A stretch of 64,000 nucleotides of DNA from Euglena gracilis (taxonomy: Eukaryota > Euglenida > Euglenophyceae > Euglenales), in assembly GCA_039621445.1 (NCBI GenBank), contig CP154955.1, positions 10,032,241-10,096,240 of the forward strand. Direction: 5' to 3'. The notes beneath the pieces are model-generated. The model saw only the letters and a program-made list of their open reading frames with translations. It ran no database searches and had not been told where the DNA came from. Made by a program: the position numbers and the translations under genes. Below, in pieces: positions 36,901-49,698 of the stretch; the first letter of the stretch is position 1, and every line of letters starts with the position of its first letter.

Positions 36901-39900
36901 CCTATGTCCACCCCCCCCCCCCCCCCCCCGGTCAGAGGACAGAGATTACCGGTCATTGGACATAGGGGGGGGGGTAGGAATAGGGTTAGGGTCAGGTGTT
37001 TTAGGGTCATGTTAAGCCTAAAATGTTTAGAATGTTTAGAATTTTGTTTAAAGTAGCCCCCCCCCCCCAATTAGAAGCCCCTGGGGCTTTCATTTGGTCG
37101 CATTGCAAAAACAAAACTTGGGGGGATGCTTCTATTTAGGTTCCATGGTTTACCATGGCCAAAGGGCGGCCGAAGATAGTCCGGGGATCGAACGGGGTCA
37201 AAATTGTCAAAATTTGAAAAACATGTCTTTTGGTGTTTTGGATGGTGGGCGATGCTCTCCAAGGATGCTGGATGTCATTCCGCACCTTGTTTCGGCCAGA
37301 TTATTGCGAGTTTTCTCTCCATTTTGGCCGATGTTTGGTCAAAAGCGTTGGACCGCGCGGGGGGGGGGGAGGTTGGATTTTGGCGATTTTGAAAACTGAG
37401 GGGCAGGGGTTGTTATAGGGGGGGGGGTTCTAATTGGGGGGGCTCTCCCGCCAGGTCCCAGTAGTTTGATTTTGGGCAGGGGTCCCACGTGTATGGTGTA
37501 TGGGGTTGGGCGGGGGGTCGGATGCACCGTTTGAGCCACCGTCTCCGTTGAGTTTGGGCTTGTTCTATTTAATTATGGTTATGATTATGCTTTCTGTTGG
37601 AAGTTTTTACCCCAAAATTTGGCTTTCATTTGGGGCAGAGGTATGGGGCTGTCTTTTGAAACCTTTGGCCTGTGATGTGGGTGAGAAGGAGGGTGCCCCT
37701 TTGGCTCTTTGGCAGGTTGGGGGCCCTCCCTGCTTTTCAGCCTCAATACCGACCCTAGAGTCCTTGGGGTACTGGTCAGCGGTTGGGTGACTGGGGCGAC
37801 GGCAACCTCTCAAAACAAAAGCCTCTGTGGCCTTCTTCCGGCTGTTAGGCCTGCTGTCCCCGAATGACGTCTTGGGCACCGGTGCTGCGACCGTCATTCT
37901 CCTGCCCGGCCCCAGTGTCAATGTGGGACTCCTGTGGACCTTGCCCGGGCGCCACCGCTGTTGCATGCAATTCTACAAAAAAATGTCTGGAATAATTCTG
38001 TCTTGCCTCCCAAAAAATACGCGTTCTCAAAAAACATAATTGCTTCTTAAAAAAGCCAGGGATTTGCCTTTATCTGTTGTTGGCAGGCCAAATTCTTATT
38101 CGTGGCAGGTGCAAAATCACATACCATCCCAAAAAAATGTTGCACATACAATAAGAAAGTGTAGACTGAGCGTAATACAAGCCCTGAAACATCTGAATTT
38201 GAATCCCTCTTTGAATCCAAGCGTAAAGGGCACAATATAAAGATTAACTACACACTGATGATGTACGTTGAAGGTCCTTGTCAGCTCCACTAGGCCGTGT
38301 AAGGGTTCTTCCAAGCGAGTTTCTCACGCAAATCGTCCGCTTACTCGTATCCCCCACAGTCAGATTGTTACTGAAACTGCACATTCTTCACTGCCGACTC
38401 TTTTAACCTCTTAATTTCAGGCTGTTTTTTTTTGATGTTGGTAAATTTCCCAGGAACTGCTTTTTTCTGAAATGCCCCCCCCCCCTGGAAACTGTCATAC
38501 CCGGGAACCTGTCAGGGTCCCACCTGGGAAAATGTCAGGGCTCCTGGAACCAGCCGACCTGTCAGGATAGGACGTTGTCAGGGTCCTCGGTCCTGGCCAA
38601 CCTGTCAGGTGACAGTTTCCCGGGGCGGGGGGGGGGTAGGTAGGTTTAATCAGCCCAGCCTGTGGCCCACACCATGCCTCGTGCGAACGTCAAACCTGTG
38701 GGTGATCTTCGGGCTACCGCCAATTTTTTCCGCCCTGTTCGCACGAACCCCCGGGCAGAAGTTGCAGGACCCCAGTCGTTCGACACAAGGAGGTTAGCTA
38801 CCCCCCCCCCATTTAAGTTCACGGGGTGCGCCTATTACTGGGCCACAGTCTCGGACCCTCAGGGGTGTGACACCATTTGGACCTACCCGAAAGCAGTGAA
38901 AAGTGGCCTTTGGGGGTTTTTGCTGGCAACCCCCCACCCCCCGGCAGCAAACGCCCCAAATGGCCCTCAGGCCGCCCGCATTGCTCCTGGTCCACACCGG
39001 GTATGCCATCGCACTGGCCGACGTCAAGCCGTGGTGGCTCTGGGCAGGGCGCGGGGGACGGCGAATTGTGTGCCCGTCTCCGTCTCCAGGCACGGACTGT
39101 TCCCATCTGCCCCCGATGGTGTCTTGGGATGTGTTTTTTTTTTGGTTGTTGTAATGAACACGTTCATTTGTCATCCCAGAGAGGATATGGGAGCCATGTT
39201 TTTTTTTAGTCGTGGACCCCGGGGGGGGGGGTAGGGTGGGTGGCCCCCCCCCCCCCCCCGGGGGTCCCCCAGAGGGAGGGGGGTGGGATATCCTTTTCGG
39301 CACCGAAGGCGCCAAAATTTTTTGAAGCAGGTGCTATTTCTGGCATTTTCGCGATTTTTGGCCTTTTTCGGGGAAAAGTGGGTGGGTCCCCCAGGACCCC
39401 CCCCCCCCCAAGGGGAGGGGCCTCCCCAGGGGGGGGGGGCGCCCCCCCCCCCCTCCAAAAAGGAACCCCTGAGCGGAGCCCTTGCCTGGCCTGATGACCA
39501 TGCCTACAGGTTGTTCGACAATTTCATAATATTCAGCCTTGTGATCCCATCCTGATTCTTGCAATAGCTCATGAACCCCTCTCCAGTAGCAGGAGTCTGT
39601 CAGCAACGTCCTGCATGATTGTTTGCTGCTTTCTTTTACAAACCAATTTTTGTTCCTGTCTTCACAATGCCCTCTGTACCCACTGTCCTGTCCTTATAGG
39701 GAGCTGTCTCCAACCTTTGACTTGTCTGGAGACAGTTTTCTGTAGTATGATATCGGCTCCCCCCAGCTGGGAGCATCAGATCAGGTGATCCGGTCCTTGC
39801 GTGAGATGCCACCCCCTCCCCTGCTGCCGGATGTACTGGGTCAGCCCGGTGCAATATGGCCTCACCGCCATGACCAGGGTTGTATGGGAAGCTCCGCAAA

Positions 39901-42900
39901 CATGAGGTAGGGGGGGGGGGGGAAGGGGGGGGCCCCCCCACCCCCCCTCTCCTCTGGCAAAGATAAAAGCTTCCGGGGTTTCGCGCCGGGTATGTATGTT
40001 AGGGCCCTCTTGAGGCTCAATGTGAAATTTTGGCAAAATGGCTTGGGCTTGGCGGGGAGTTGCGGGGAAATCAAAATACTCCATCATTTTTGAAAAATTT
40101 CAGAAAAATTGATTTTTTGACCCGAAAGCCGAAATTTTCGGCGACCGAAAACTGGAGGTAGGAGGGGGTCCCCCCCGCCTACTTTTGGAAGGGGGTCCCC
40201 CCCTCCGAGATTCCCATACAACCCTGGCCATGACCCTCACAGAGTTCCACTCCAACCACTACTCTGGCCTGAAGGACCCTGCCTGGGCTGCATCTTCCCC
40301 TGTCTGTTCACTGTTTAGAAATGTGAACAATTACTTACCGCCACCCCCCCCCCCCCCCCCCAGTTTGGGGCCGGGTCCCCGCAATTTGGGGTTTAGTGTT
40401 AGGGTTACGGGTTTCCCGAAATTTCGGCCGGTTTTAACCTAAAATTAGACCCAAAGTTAAGTCTGAATATTTGGCATAATTTTTGTCCGATTTTGACCTA
40501 ACTTCTTTACTGAATCGTAATTCCTTTTCCCAACCCCCAATCTTAACCGTACCAGAATGGAAAAAATGGAAATCGGGCTTGAAATAAACAAAAAACGGAG
40601 CTGGCCAAAGTATGGGGACCCCCGCCCCCCACGTTTAACTTCTGGGACCCCGGGGGGGGGAATGTAAAAATATTTCTATTTAAATAAATTTAAATATGTG
40701 ATGTGAACAGAAAACATACATGTTTGTTTGGGTTGGGAGACCTAAGTTTATGCTGCATAATGGGTGTCTCAAAATTGCAGTTCTTTCATCCTTTCTGGTT
40801 TCACTTCAGTGTTTTCTGGTGCATGTCTTTACCCGCTTGGTTTTCATTCTCCTTTTTCCAGGCAAAATGCCACATGACAGAAGTTTGTCCCCGCAAGCTG
40901 GTTGCTTTTTCTCGCCACATAACCTTTTAATCTGGATACTCCATCCCCACTCTGGAAGGCATCGTTCTGAGACGAATCCCCAGTCACTGCTTGTGGGGTT
41001 GGATGGGCAAAACATCTTCTTGAGAATGCAGCCATTACCCTTTCCTTACCCTTTTGAGCACCGGCCATTGCTCTTAGGCGGCCAGGCTCGCACTTGGGGT
41101 TTTTATTTTTGCTTATGCTTAAGCACAAATTTCCAAACTTTTTGAGATCCGGCGGTGAAACCCTCCCTTTTGACCCTCTGGTTCCGCAGAGACCCTCCAC
41201 AGTGGCGTGTGCATCATTTGCCAATGTTGGGAACAGGCCCAATTTTGGTATTTTTCGGCCTGTCCACCATTTTGAAAAGGTTCAAAACTCTGGGTTTGAC
41301 TCTTGGACACATTTTTGGCAAATACGTGCCACCCCCTGGCTTTTGCTCATGTTCTCCGGTGCTTGGACAAAGTCACCTGCAGTTATCCATCTTTGCAAAA
41401 ACATATAGGAAGGGTCAACCGTCAATCATCGAAATGAGATGGATACAGATTGAACAATACAGCCTCTGAAACATCTTAACTTGGGAAATCCCACAATCAA
41501 TAATAACGGGCGACGGTCTTGTGAGAAGGGGGGAGATAACATTGGTGTTATTTTTTGATTACTCTTTAATTTTCGTTTTTTTAAATTGTTATGATTTTTT
41601 ATAATTTGAATTTTTATTTATTTTTGTAATTTTGATAAGTTTTGTGGTCCAGGCGCATCTGAACTTGGGAAATGCAACGATCAAAGAAAAATGCGCAAAC
41701 GTGTTGTGGGAAGGGGGAGGGAAGATAACACGGGGTGTTCATTTTGATTATTTTTTTTTGATTTTCTGTTTTTGTGTGAATTGATTTTTTTGTAATTTTC
41801 TCCATTTTATTTTTACTTTATTTTATTTATTTTTTGATTAGCTTTGCCGTCTTGCCCGCCAAGAGGCCAGCCCACCCCCACCAACCCCAGCACCGGCACG
41901 TGGGGCAACTACTACCTCTCGCTCCGCCTGCTGAGCACGGACCAGGACCGCCTGTGGACCTGCTTCATCTTCCTGCTGGGGTTCCCGGTGGCGATCTTCA
42001 TCCTGGACCAGAGGGACGCGACGTTGGGCTGGGGGAGGCACTCGCTTGCATCAAAATGTTCCTGAAGAGGAAGGCCCAAGCCTTGTGGTGGGGCATGTTC
42101 GGCGGTGGAACAATGGTGGACAATGGTGGTTGTCATCTGCCGACACGCTCGGCGATCATTATTTTTCCGATTGAGGTGTGCGTTTCCTCATTCGTGGTCG
42201 TTTTTTTTTTGACTGATATTTTTCACGCAAATTCAACGTGCGAGGGAGACTGGCCCGACCCATCTCCGCTGGGTCGGGCCAGTCTCAGAATCAAACCAGA
42301 ATTCTCAAATGCTTGTGTGGGTTGGACTCAGCAGGGGAGGTTTGAGAACACCTTGCAGGCATCCCAAAAGGGAATCGAGGCTGTCTTTGACCACGGATCG
42401 TTTTGTGGCTACGGTTGCGGGGGGATTTGGGCACGGTTATGGGCTGAATTCTTTTCCTTCCTTCCTTTTTCATTAGACTAACAAATTCATCTTATTATCT
42501 TATTACAGTATTAATCTTCTTATAAATCACGGTTGATTTGCGATTTAGCCAATGGGGAAAGGATCGTTTTTGAACATCAGAGCTCGATTGGCTCACAATT
42601 AGGTGAATGACCCCCCTCCCTCAATGACCTGGCAGGTGACAGGTTACCATTGTGTTTGCTCGCTCCCTGCCAGGTTGTTTGGGCCAAGAATGGATATCTG
42701 ATATTGGTCCATATCGGCCTTATTGACAATATTCATCGGGTCCCGAAGAAATATTGTCAAATATTGGCTTTATTGGGGGGGGGTAACGTGCTTTTTGTTG
42801 TTTTTGGGGCAATTTGGGATTCTCCAAATCACAGAAATTAGGTTATCGGGGCACAATATGGTCATATCATATCGGTTTTGTCGACTTTTATTGAGGATAT

Positions 42901-44638
42901 CGGGGGGTCAATCTATCCAAATTTATCGGGACCTCCTAAACCAACATCAATATCCATCCTTGTTTGGATGGGGTGGGGGGGTTTAGGGGTAACGTTGCCC
43001 CATCCTACCTCCCTCGTGCGCCGCGTCGCTCTGCGGCCACCTGCCTGGCGCTGGCTTACGTCCGCTGGCCCGACCCGGCCCCCACCCCTCCCCCACCCTG
43101 GGTGTAGTTTGCACGCTTGCCTGGGCAAGAGGCTCTATGACGGAAAGGTCCCCAGTCTGGAACAAGCAACCATGTAACAATCACTGCAAGGAAGGGCTAT
43201 TTGACTAACTGAATTGCAGATTGACAAGTTGGGGGGCAACACTCTAAGCTCCCTGACACCACCCTGGAGGGTTTATAAGGCATGCTTTTTTTGGTCAACC
43301 CTCGAACAGATGTCATATGAACCGTGTTATTCTAGACCAACTTGTGGTGGAATCGTTTTATGATCAATATTTATGTCCTACAAATACCCAGGTGATTCAA
43401 TTCCAGGTGATACAATACCAGTTGGAACCACACCAGGTGATACAATGCCAGGTGATGCAAAGCCAGGTGATACATACCAACCACTCCTCTGCATTCCCCC
43501 CCCCCCTCCAGACGAATAAATTCTGGCGCAAGGTTTCAAAGTTGTGCCAAACTTCGTTTCAGGTTGAAATACTTTATTGTGAAATGATAATATTAGTGGT
43601 TTATTACTAGGTTATTAGTGTACTATTTTAGGTTTAAGTAAATGCAATAAATTGAAAATAATTCCCCTCCCCGGGCTATGCCCAGCTGCCCGCCGGCCTG
43701 TACTGTGCCTGCGGAGGAGGTGCAGCCGGACCTCCCCGGGGACGAGGAACAGCCCGGGATGGACGCGCCGCTGCCCGTCGCGCCGTGCACGCTGGCGTGG
43801 CGGGGCGTCGGGTACCGCCCTGCGGTGCCCGGCAAGAAGGGCAAAGCGGGGCCCCAGCTGCTGACCAGGGCGTGCCATGGTACCCCACAGCCGCCCCCCC
43901 CCCCCTCCGGTGTCCCCCGGTGTGAGGCGAATCAATGCACAGAGAAGGCGGAGGCAGAGCGGGGGCCCAACACTTCATGGCAGTGGCGGTGGTGAGCGTC
44001 ACGCCAAGCAAGGCCACAGTCAGGCTCCCAGAGCCTGACTCTCAAAAGGACGCCCACTTGGCAGTGGGTGTCCGTTTGAGGTGAAAGGCGTCCTCCACGG
44101 GCAGAAGCAAAGACAATTCACACTGATGGAGGCCAGGTGGGGGACCCCCTCAAACCTCTGCGTGCTGTGGCACACCATGCCCCCCCCCCCCCAATCCCCA
44201 GGGTCCAGCCGGACAGCATGCCTAGGCGATTTCGCCGTGGCATGGGCCAAACCTTACCCAATTATTGTTTAAAATTGTGAATAAAATCACTTCTGGGATT
44301 TCTTTTTTGGGGGGGGTTGGAAAAGTTTATACAAATAAACGTCAGAAAAAAACATTCCAATTGTTTTCGGAGTTTATTTTCCCCCCCCCCCCCCGCCCGC
44401 CCGCCCCGCCATGGTTCGGCCTGGGCCATGATTGAAGGTGAGGTGGGCGGGCCAAATTTGGTCTGCCAAGTTTTTATGTTGAGAATCTCAGAGGACCGTG
44501 CACAAAATAGGTCAAAAATCCTAAAAACGGGGAACCAAGATCGCAAATTAAGGGTGAAGGGTGGGGGGCAGGTTTGAATGTCAGAGGGGGGGGGGGCAGC
44601 AGGGGGGTATCATCATCATCGTCGTCGACGTCGTCACT

Positions 44639-44679
<41 letters not shown>

Positions 44680-46891
44680 CATCGAGCAAAAGGAGGGGGC
44701 GGCGTGCCTAATCCCCAATGACAACGAGCGGGAACTTTTTCTGGGCCAGGGGTGTCGGTCACCGCCTGCCACGGAGCGACATCAGCGGGTGCGCGTGTGC
44801 AGGGAACCTGACGCTCATCGTTGGGCAGAATGGCTCAGGGAAGACTGGGGCCTCTGCTGTCCTTCGTTGGGGTGCCAGTGAGGGAAACTCCCCAGGTCGG
44901 ATTCTTTTTGCCGTTTGAAGGATTTTTGATTGTGCTTTTGTGCCGTTCTCTGGCCCACTGAAACTCTTTCTTGGCGTGAGCTAACCATTTCATAACCTCC
45001 ACACCCCCCTTGTCTGAGCACCACCCTTGACTAAGGACTCCCCCCCCCCCGGTTCTTACCCATCGTTTAAAGGTCATCTTCTCGGGGTGGTTTATTTTGT
45101 GCACGTTTTTAGAGAAATTTCTCGAAAATTTCGAAATTCTGGAAATTTGTGAAGCCTGGTTTGGTGAGATATTGTTGATTTCTGCATCCAAGTGCCCGTA
45201 ACTGCAACAGTGGACCACCAAAATATGGTGGATTTTTCCGTTTTGGCACGAAGCGCCGGATTTTTTTTTTGCAGTCAAATTTTTCCCCCTTGTCTACGCA
45301 CCCCCCCCCCCGGTTCTTACCCATCTTTTCCGGTGCTTAGACAAGGAGGGAGAGAGGTACCGTCCCTGAAGTCACAGCACCGTCGCCCGTGGTCTTTTGC
45401 TCGGTGCAGGATAAATTTTAAGTGTCCGGAATGTTTTCTGGGCGCCAGTTGGGAATGCAGAGGTGGCTTCTGCCCCCACCCCAGAAGGGGGCCCACCCAG
45501 GGGGCAGACGGGGACCCCTTCCCCCGACCCCCAGAAAGCCGAAACGCAGTGCGCAAAAAGGTGCGGAAAGCGGGCTCGCGTGGTGTGTAGCCACCTTGGG
45601 CCCGTCAGAGGAGCGCACGGCCGACGCTGGAGAGGGGCCCCACGACCAACACTGCTGCTGGAGGTCATCGGCGGGCGGCGCACGCTGGGCAGCGTGGAGG
45701 GGGCCGTGCTGCTGAACGGCCGGCCGGCGGACGCCGCGGAACGCCAGCGGGTGGTGGGCCTCGCCCCGAGGTTGTTTTTCTTGGTTTGGGGGGGGTGGGA
45801 GAGGGACCCACCTTAGAGTTGGGAGGTGTAATTTTTTGGTCTATTTTTTTTGCGAAAACTTGGGACCCCGTCCGCATGGTTACCTATTTAGCCCCCCGGG
45901 AACTGTCCTTCCCGGGACACTGTCCTCCTCCCCCTGTACCTGCTGACCTGTCTCAAGTAATGGCACAAAGTGGGGCCCAGGCTCGTGCTAGCTGGGTGCC
46001 TACTACACAGGGGGGTGCCAGGGGCAGGCACCCCATAGCACCCCATCCGACCCCCCCCGGGGGGGGTAGGACATTTGGGGGTGCCTGCCCCTAGCATGCA
46101 ACCCCCTCCGACCCCAGCGCCTTCGGCGCCGGGGAGCCGGAAAAAGCCATTTTCAATGAAAATTTTCTGGGTCCCCCCCCCCGGACCCCACCCCCCGGGG
46201 GGGTGTGCCTGCTAGGGGCACCTTATAGCACTTCCCCCCGGTCAGTAAGCACAAGCCTGGTGGGGCCCCCATACCCCCCCATACCCATACCCCATACCAC
46301 TCCCCCCCATACCCCCCCCCATAACCCCCCAGACCCCAACCCACATATGGCCACACACCTGCGTGGCATCCGGTTGATGCTTTTTCTGATGCATCATTTT
46401 CTGGGCAAATTGTGCGACACATTAAACTATCGGAGTGCTCCCCCCCCGGGGAAGCCTTGGTGCAACTAAGGGGGCTCCCCCCCGGGGTTTTTCTTGCCGG
46501 ACCCCCCCCCCCAGCAAGAAAAATAAACCTCATTTGTGTCTACCGACTTATTTTGTGGCAAATTGCGCGACCTATTAACCTGTCGGAGTTCCCAGGGGGG
46601 GGCTCACCCCCCAAACCCCCCCCCCCCCGGGAAGAAAAATAATCCTTATCTATGTCTACCGACTTGTATTGTGAGCAAATTGTGCGACCTATTAAACTGC
46701 TGGAGTGACCGGCGGGGAGATCCCCGGGGCTCACCCCCACCTCCCCAACCCGACCCCCCCCCCCCACCCCCCCACCCCCCCCCAACGCCCGGAACCCCCC
46801 CCTCTCCCCCCCCCCCCACCCCCACACCACCCCCCCCACCCCCCCGGGGCATAACCCTTTATCTATGTCGACCCTTGTATTGTAGGCCCCC

Positions 46892-46946
<55 letters not shown>

Positions 46947-48700
46947 ACCCCTGGCAAGAAAAATAGACCTCAGTGTGTCTACCGACTTATTTTGTGGGCA
47001 AGTCCTCCAGTTTATGAAATTGTTCCCCAAATAAACCCTGATACTGCCAGGGTGGAAAGACTGAGTGCCTCATGGATCCCCTTTTTAAAGCCAACTTCAT
47101 CAACAACATCCCCATACCCTTCCCCCCCTACCAATACCCCCCCATACCCCCCCATACCCCACTTTATGCCATATGTACCTGTCTCGTAAGAAAAATTTGA
47201 AAAATTTTCGAATTTTTTTGTTTAAAACAGGCGATTTCCAGAATGAACAATTTTTCCAGGCTTCTGGTGACACATTTTGTGAAAAAATGCTTTTCTGTTT
47301 TTTTTTGTCACCGGGGGCCCAAACTTTCAAATTTTGTCCTCTGACCCGGACCTGCCCAGGAAATTCTGTACCCGCTGACCTGTCTTTGTATGATGCCCAG
47401 GGTGCCCCAGAAACCACCTCGGACCTCGCCAGCCGGGCAACGTGCCACTCGCTGCAGACCACCGTGGGCGAGGCTCTGCAGTGGAGGACAGGGCCCCTCT
47501 GACTGGCAGACTCACCCGCACTACCTGCTGTCTTCCCTGCCTAAATTGATTTGCAGCACAGTATGGGAAATTGAATTCTCGCATCAGAAAATTGAAATCT
47601 CCACCAAATGAGGAAGCTGAGGAAGTTGTAGCCCGAAATAAGGAATTCATCACCAAATATCAGGTCTTTTCATTAGAATTCGTAATTTGGAAAACATAAG
47701 TACAAAAAGTTAGAGAAAAGTTTGCTCCAAAACAAGGAATTTGCCACCAAAATAAGGATCTGCTACAGAACTCTTGGAATGATACACCAAAATTAAATCT
47801 CCACTAAGAGTTTTCTCAAAAATTAAGGAATTTTCTTCAAAGTTGGGATTTGCTTTATTTGATAAAATTGAGAATTTCTCCCTCAAAATTATGGTGGTTG
47901 ATCACCCTAAACTCGATTTGTCAACTTTTGTCAAAATTTGTCAAAATTTTATGAATTAGCCACAAAATCCGGAATCATCTTTTTTCTTCATTCTGTTTCA
48001 TTTTATGTGCGCGTTGTTTTGTGTGGTGCGATGGGCTTAAAAAAGACGCCCAGGTGAAAAGTTCAGAAAATTGGTGAAACTTTGGGGAAAATTGTTTGGT
48101 TCTGGAAGCTAGATTTTCAAGGACCCCCCCCCCCAAACCCTACAGGTGGTGGGGGTCGACTCCCCCTTTTCCATTGTCCCAGTGGCAGTTCCTGTTCTTA
48201 GGACAAACTTTTCTTCCCGTCCCTTCGGCGCCAAAGGAATTTCTCTTTCTGATGTGTGATGGTGCCCCACCTCCTGGGCAGGCGGAACCGGTCCATCCCC
48301 CCCCCCCCCAGCTTCCCCCCTCCCCAGGGCTGTCCGGGAATCCCCACAACCCTATGAGTGATGGTGGGTGGGGGGTGGACCCCCCCATCCTGGTGGGTTG
48401 GGGGTCCGACTCCCCCCACCAGGCCTTCCCGTATTGACTTGACTTTTTGGTCAAAATTTTCCTTTCGCGGGTGGTATGGTGGGTGGTGGGGTCCCTCACC
48501 CCCCGGGCCAACCCAATTGCCACCGTCGTGTCGTGGGTCGACCATGCCCATGACACGACGTGGGCGTGGGTCGGCCCACACGTGTGCGGGTCGACACGCA
48601 CACGTGGGTCGACCCGCACACCTGGCGTGTGTGGGTCGACTCCCCAACCAGGCCCTCCCGTACAGCTCTGCCCTTCCTGAGCTGTTTGTGTGGGGGTGTT

Positions 48701-48736
<36 letters not shown>

Positions 48737-49652
48737 TTTTTTCATTTCCAAATTCTGACGAACCAAGTTTCACAATCCATCTGCTAAATCATTTGAAACA
48801 CACCACCTCCCCTCTGCAATTTGTTGTTTATTTCTAAGGCCATCATACCCCCCCCCCCATTTCCAATGACCCACATCCCCAGCTGCATGGGAATCTCTGA
48901 AACCGTTTGGGTGTTGGGGGGATCACCCCCCCCCCCCCACCCCCCCACATATTACGGGCGGCACTGCTTTTCAGGTCAGGGCATTCCTTCAACACCAAAG
49001 GATCCCCCCCCCCCGGCTCTCCCCCCGGCCCTTCTTGTCCAGTCCTCCAGACCGCTGCGGGGCTCTGCCGGCGCGCCGCGCTGTGCCTTCCCCGCAGCGT
49101 GCCTCGGGCAGCGAAGCAGTCGCACATCCAGCGGCTGATGGCACTGTTCGGCCTCGCGGACATCGCGGCGTACCAGATTGGCGGCGAGGCCCCTCCGTCC
49201 CACCACCAGGGGTTTCTTCCGCCAGAGGTGACCCAGCCAGCAGCGTACCCCCCAGCCGGGCAAAGCTGGGCTGGACCGAAAAAATTCGCGCCGAAAATTT
49301 TTGAAAAGGAGTCAAAAATGACCAAAGATGGTACTTTTGGGTGGTTTTAGGGTTTTCATCTCCAAATTTGGGCTGAACCAACCCCGCTGGATTTGGAACC
49401 ACCCCGCTGGATTTGTTTTCTTTCTTTGTCTTTTTTCTCTCTCGGAGCCTAGCCCTGCTGTCAGGTGGCTGGACCCCCCCCCCCCTCCGGGGGGGGGGGC
49501 GGTCGAGCCAGCAGTTTCCCCCCAGCCAGCACCTCTTTCCAGATCGCCCTGGACCCCCCCCCCACGGTCCTTGCAGAAACCCCTGCCCACCATCCTGCCG
49601 GGGACGCAGGGACACTTCTTTTTGGACTGTTTCTTCCTGTGTGTGCTTGTGC

Positions 49653-49698
<46 letters not shown>

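Larger units (their letters stand above)
42026..43684 (+). other. Segment 20/21 intervening sequence
   Basis: The 16-bp hairpin, repeated ATATTG/ATATCGG words (42690-42960), a proline/arginine GC-rich patch (43010-43110) and the 15-bp tandem repeat. No transporter-like frame was found. Confidence 0.45.
47488..49074 (+). other. Segment 24/25 intervening sequence
   Basis: 47580-47960 is AT-rich with many AAATTGAATCTCC-like words; 48120-48660 holds C runs and the GGGTCGAC cluster; then a TG array and C runs at 48850 and 48930. No gene. Confidence 0.45.

Noticed and set aside
36529-37010. GGGTTAGGG-like words as telomeric repeat
   Set aside because: Only isolated, irregular copies here and near 40390 and 55810; not a tandem telomere array.
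38600-38800. A segment [18 protein letters not shown] as a TMD1 helix
   Set aside because: Segments 16 and 17 join directly at CCGG with correct family spacing, leaving no room for it.
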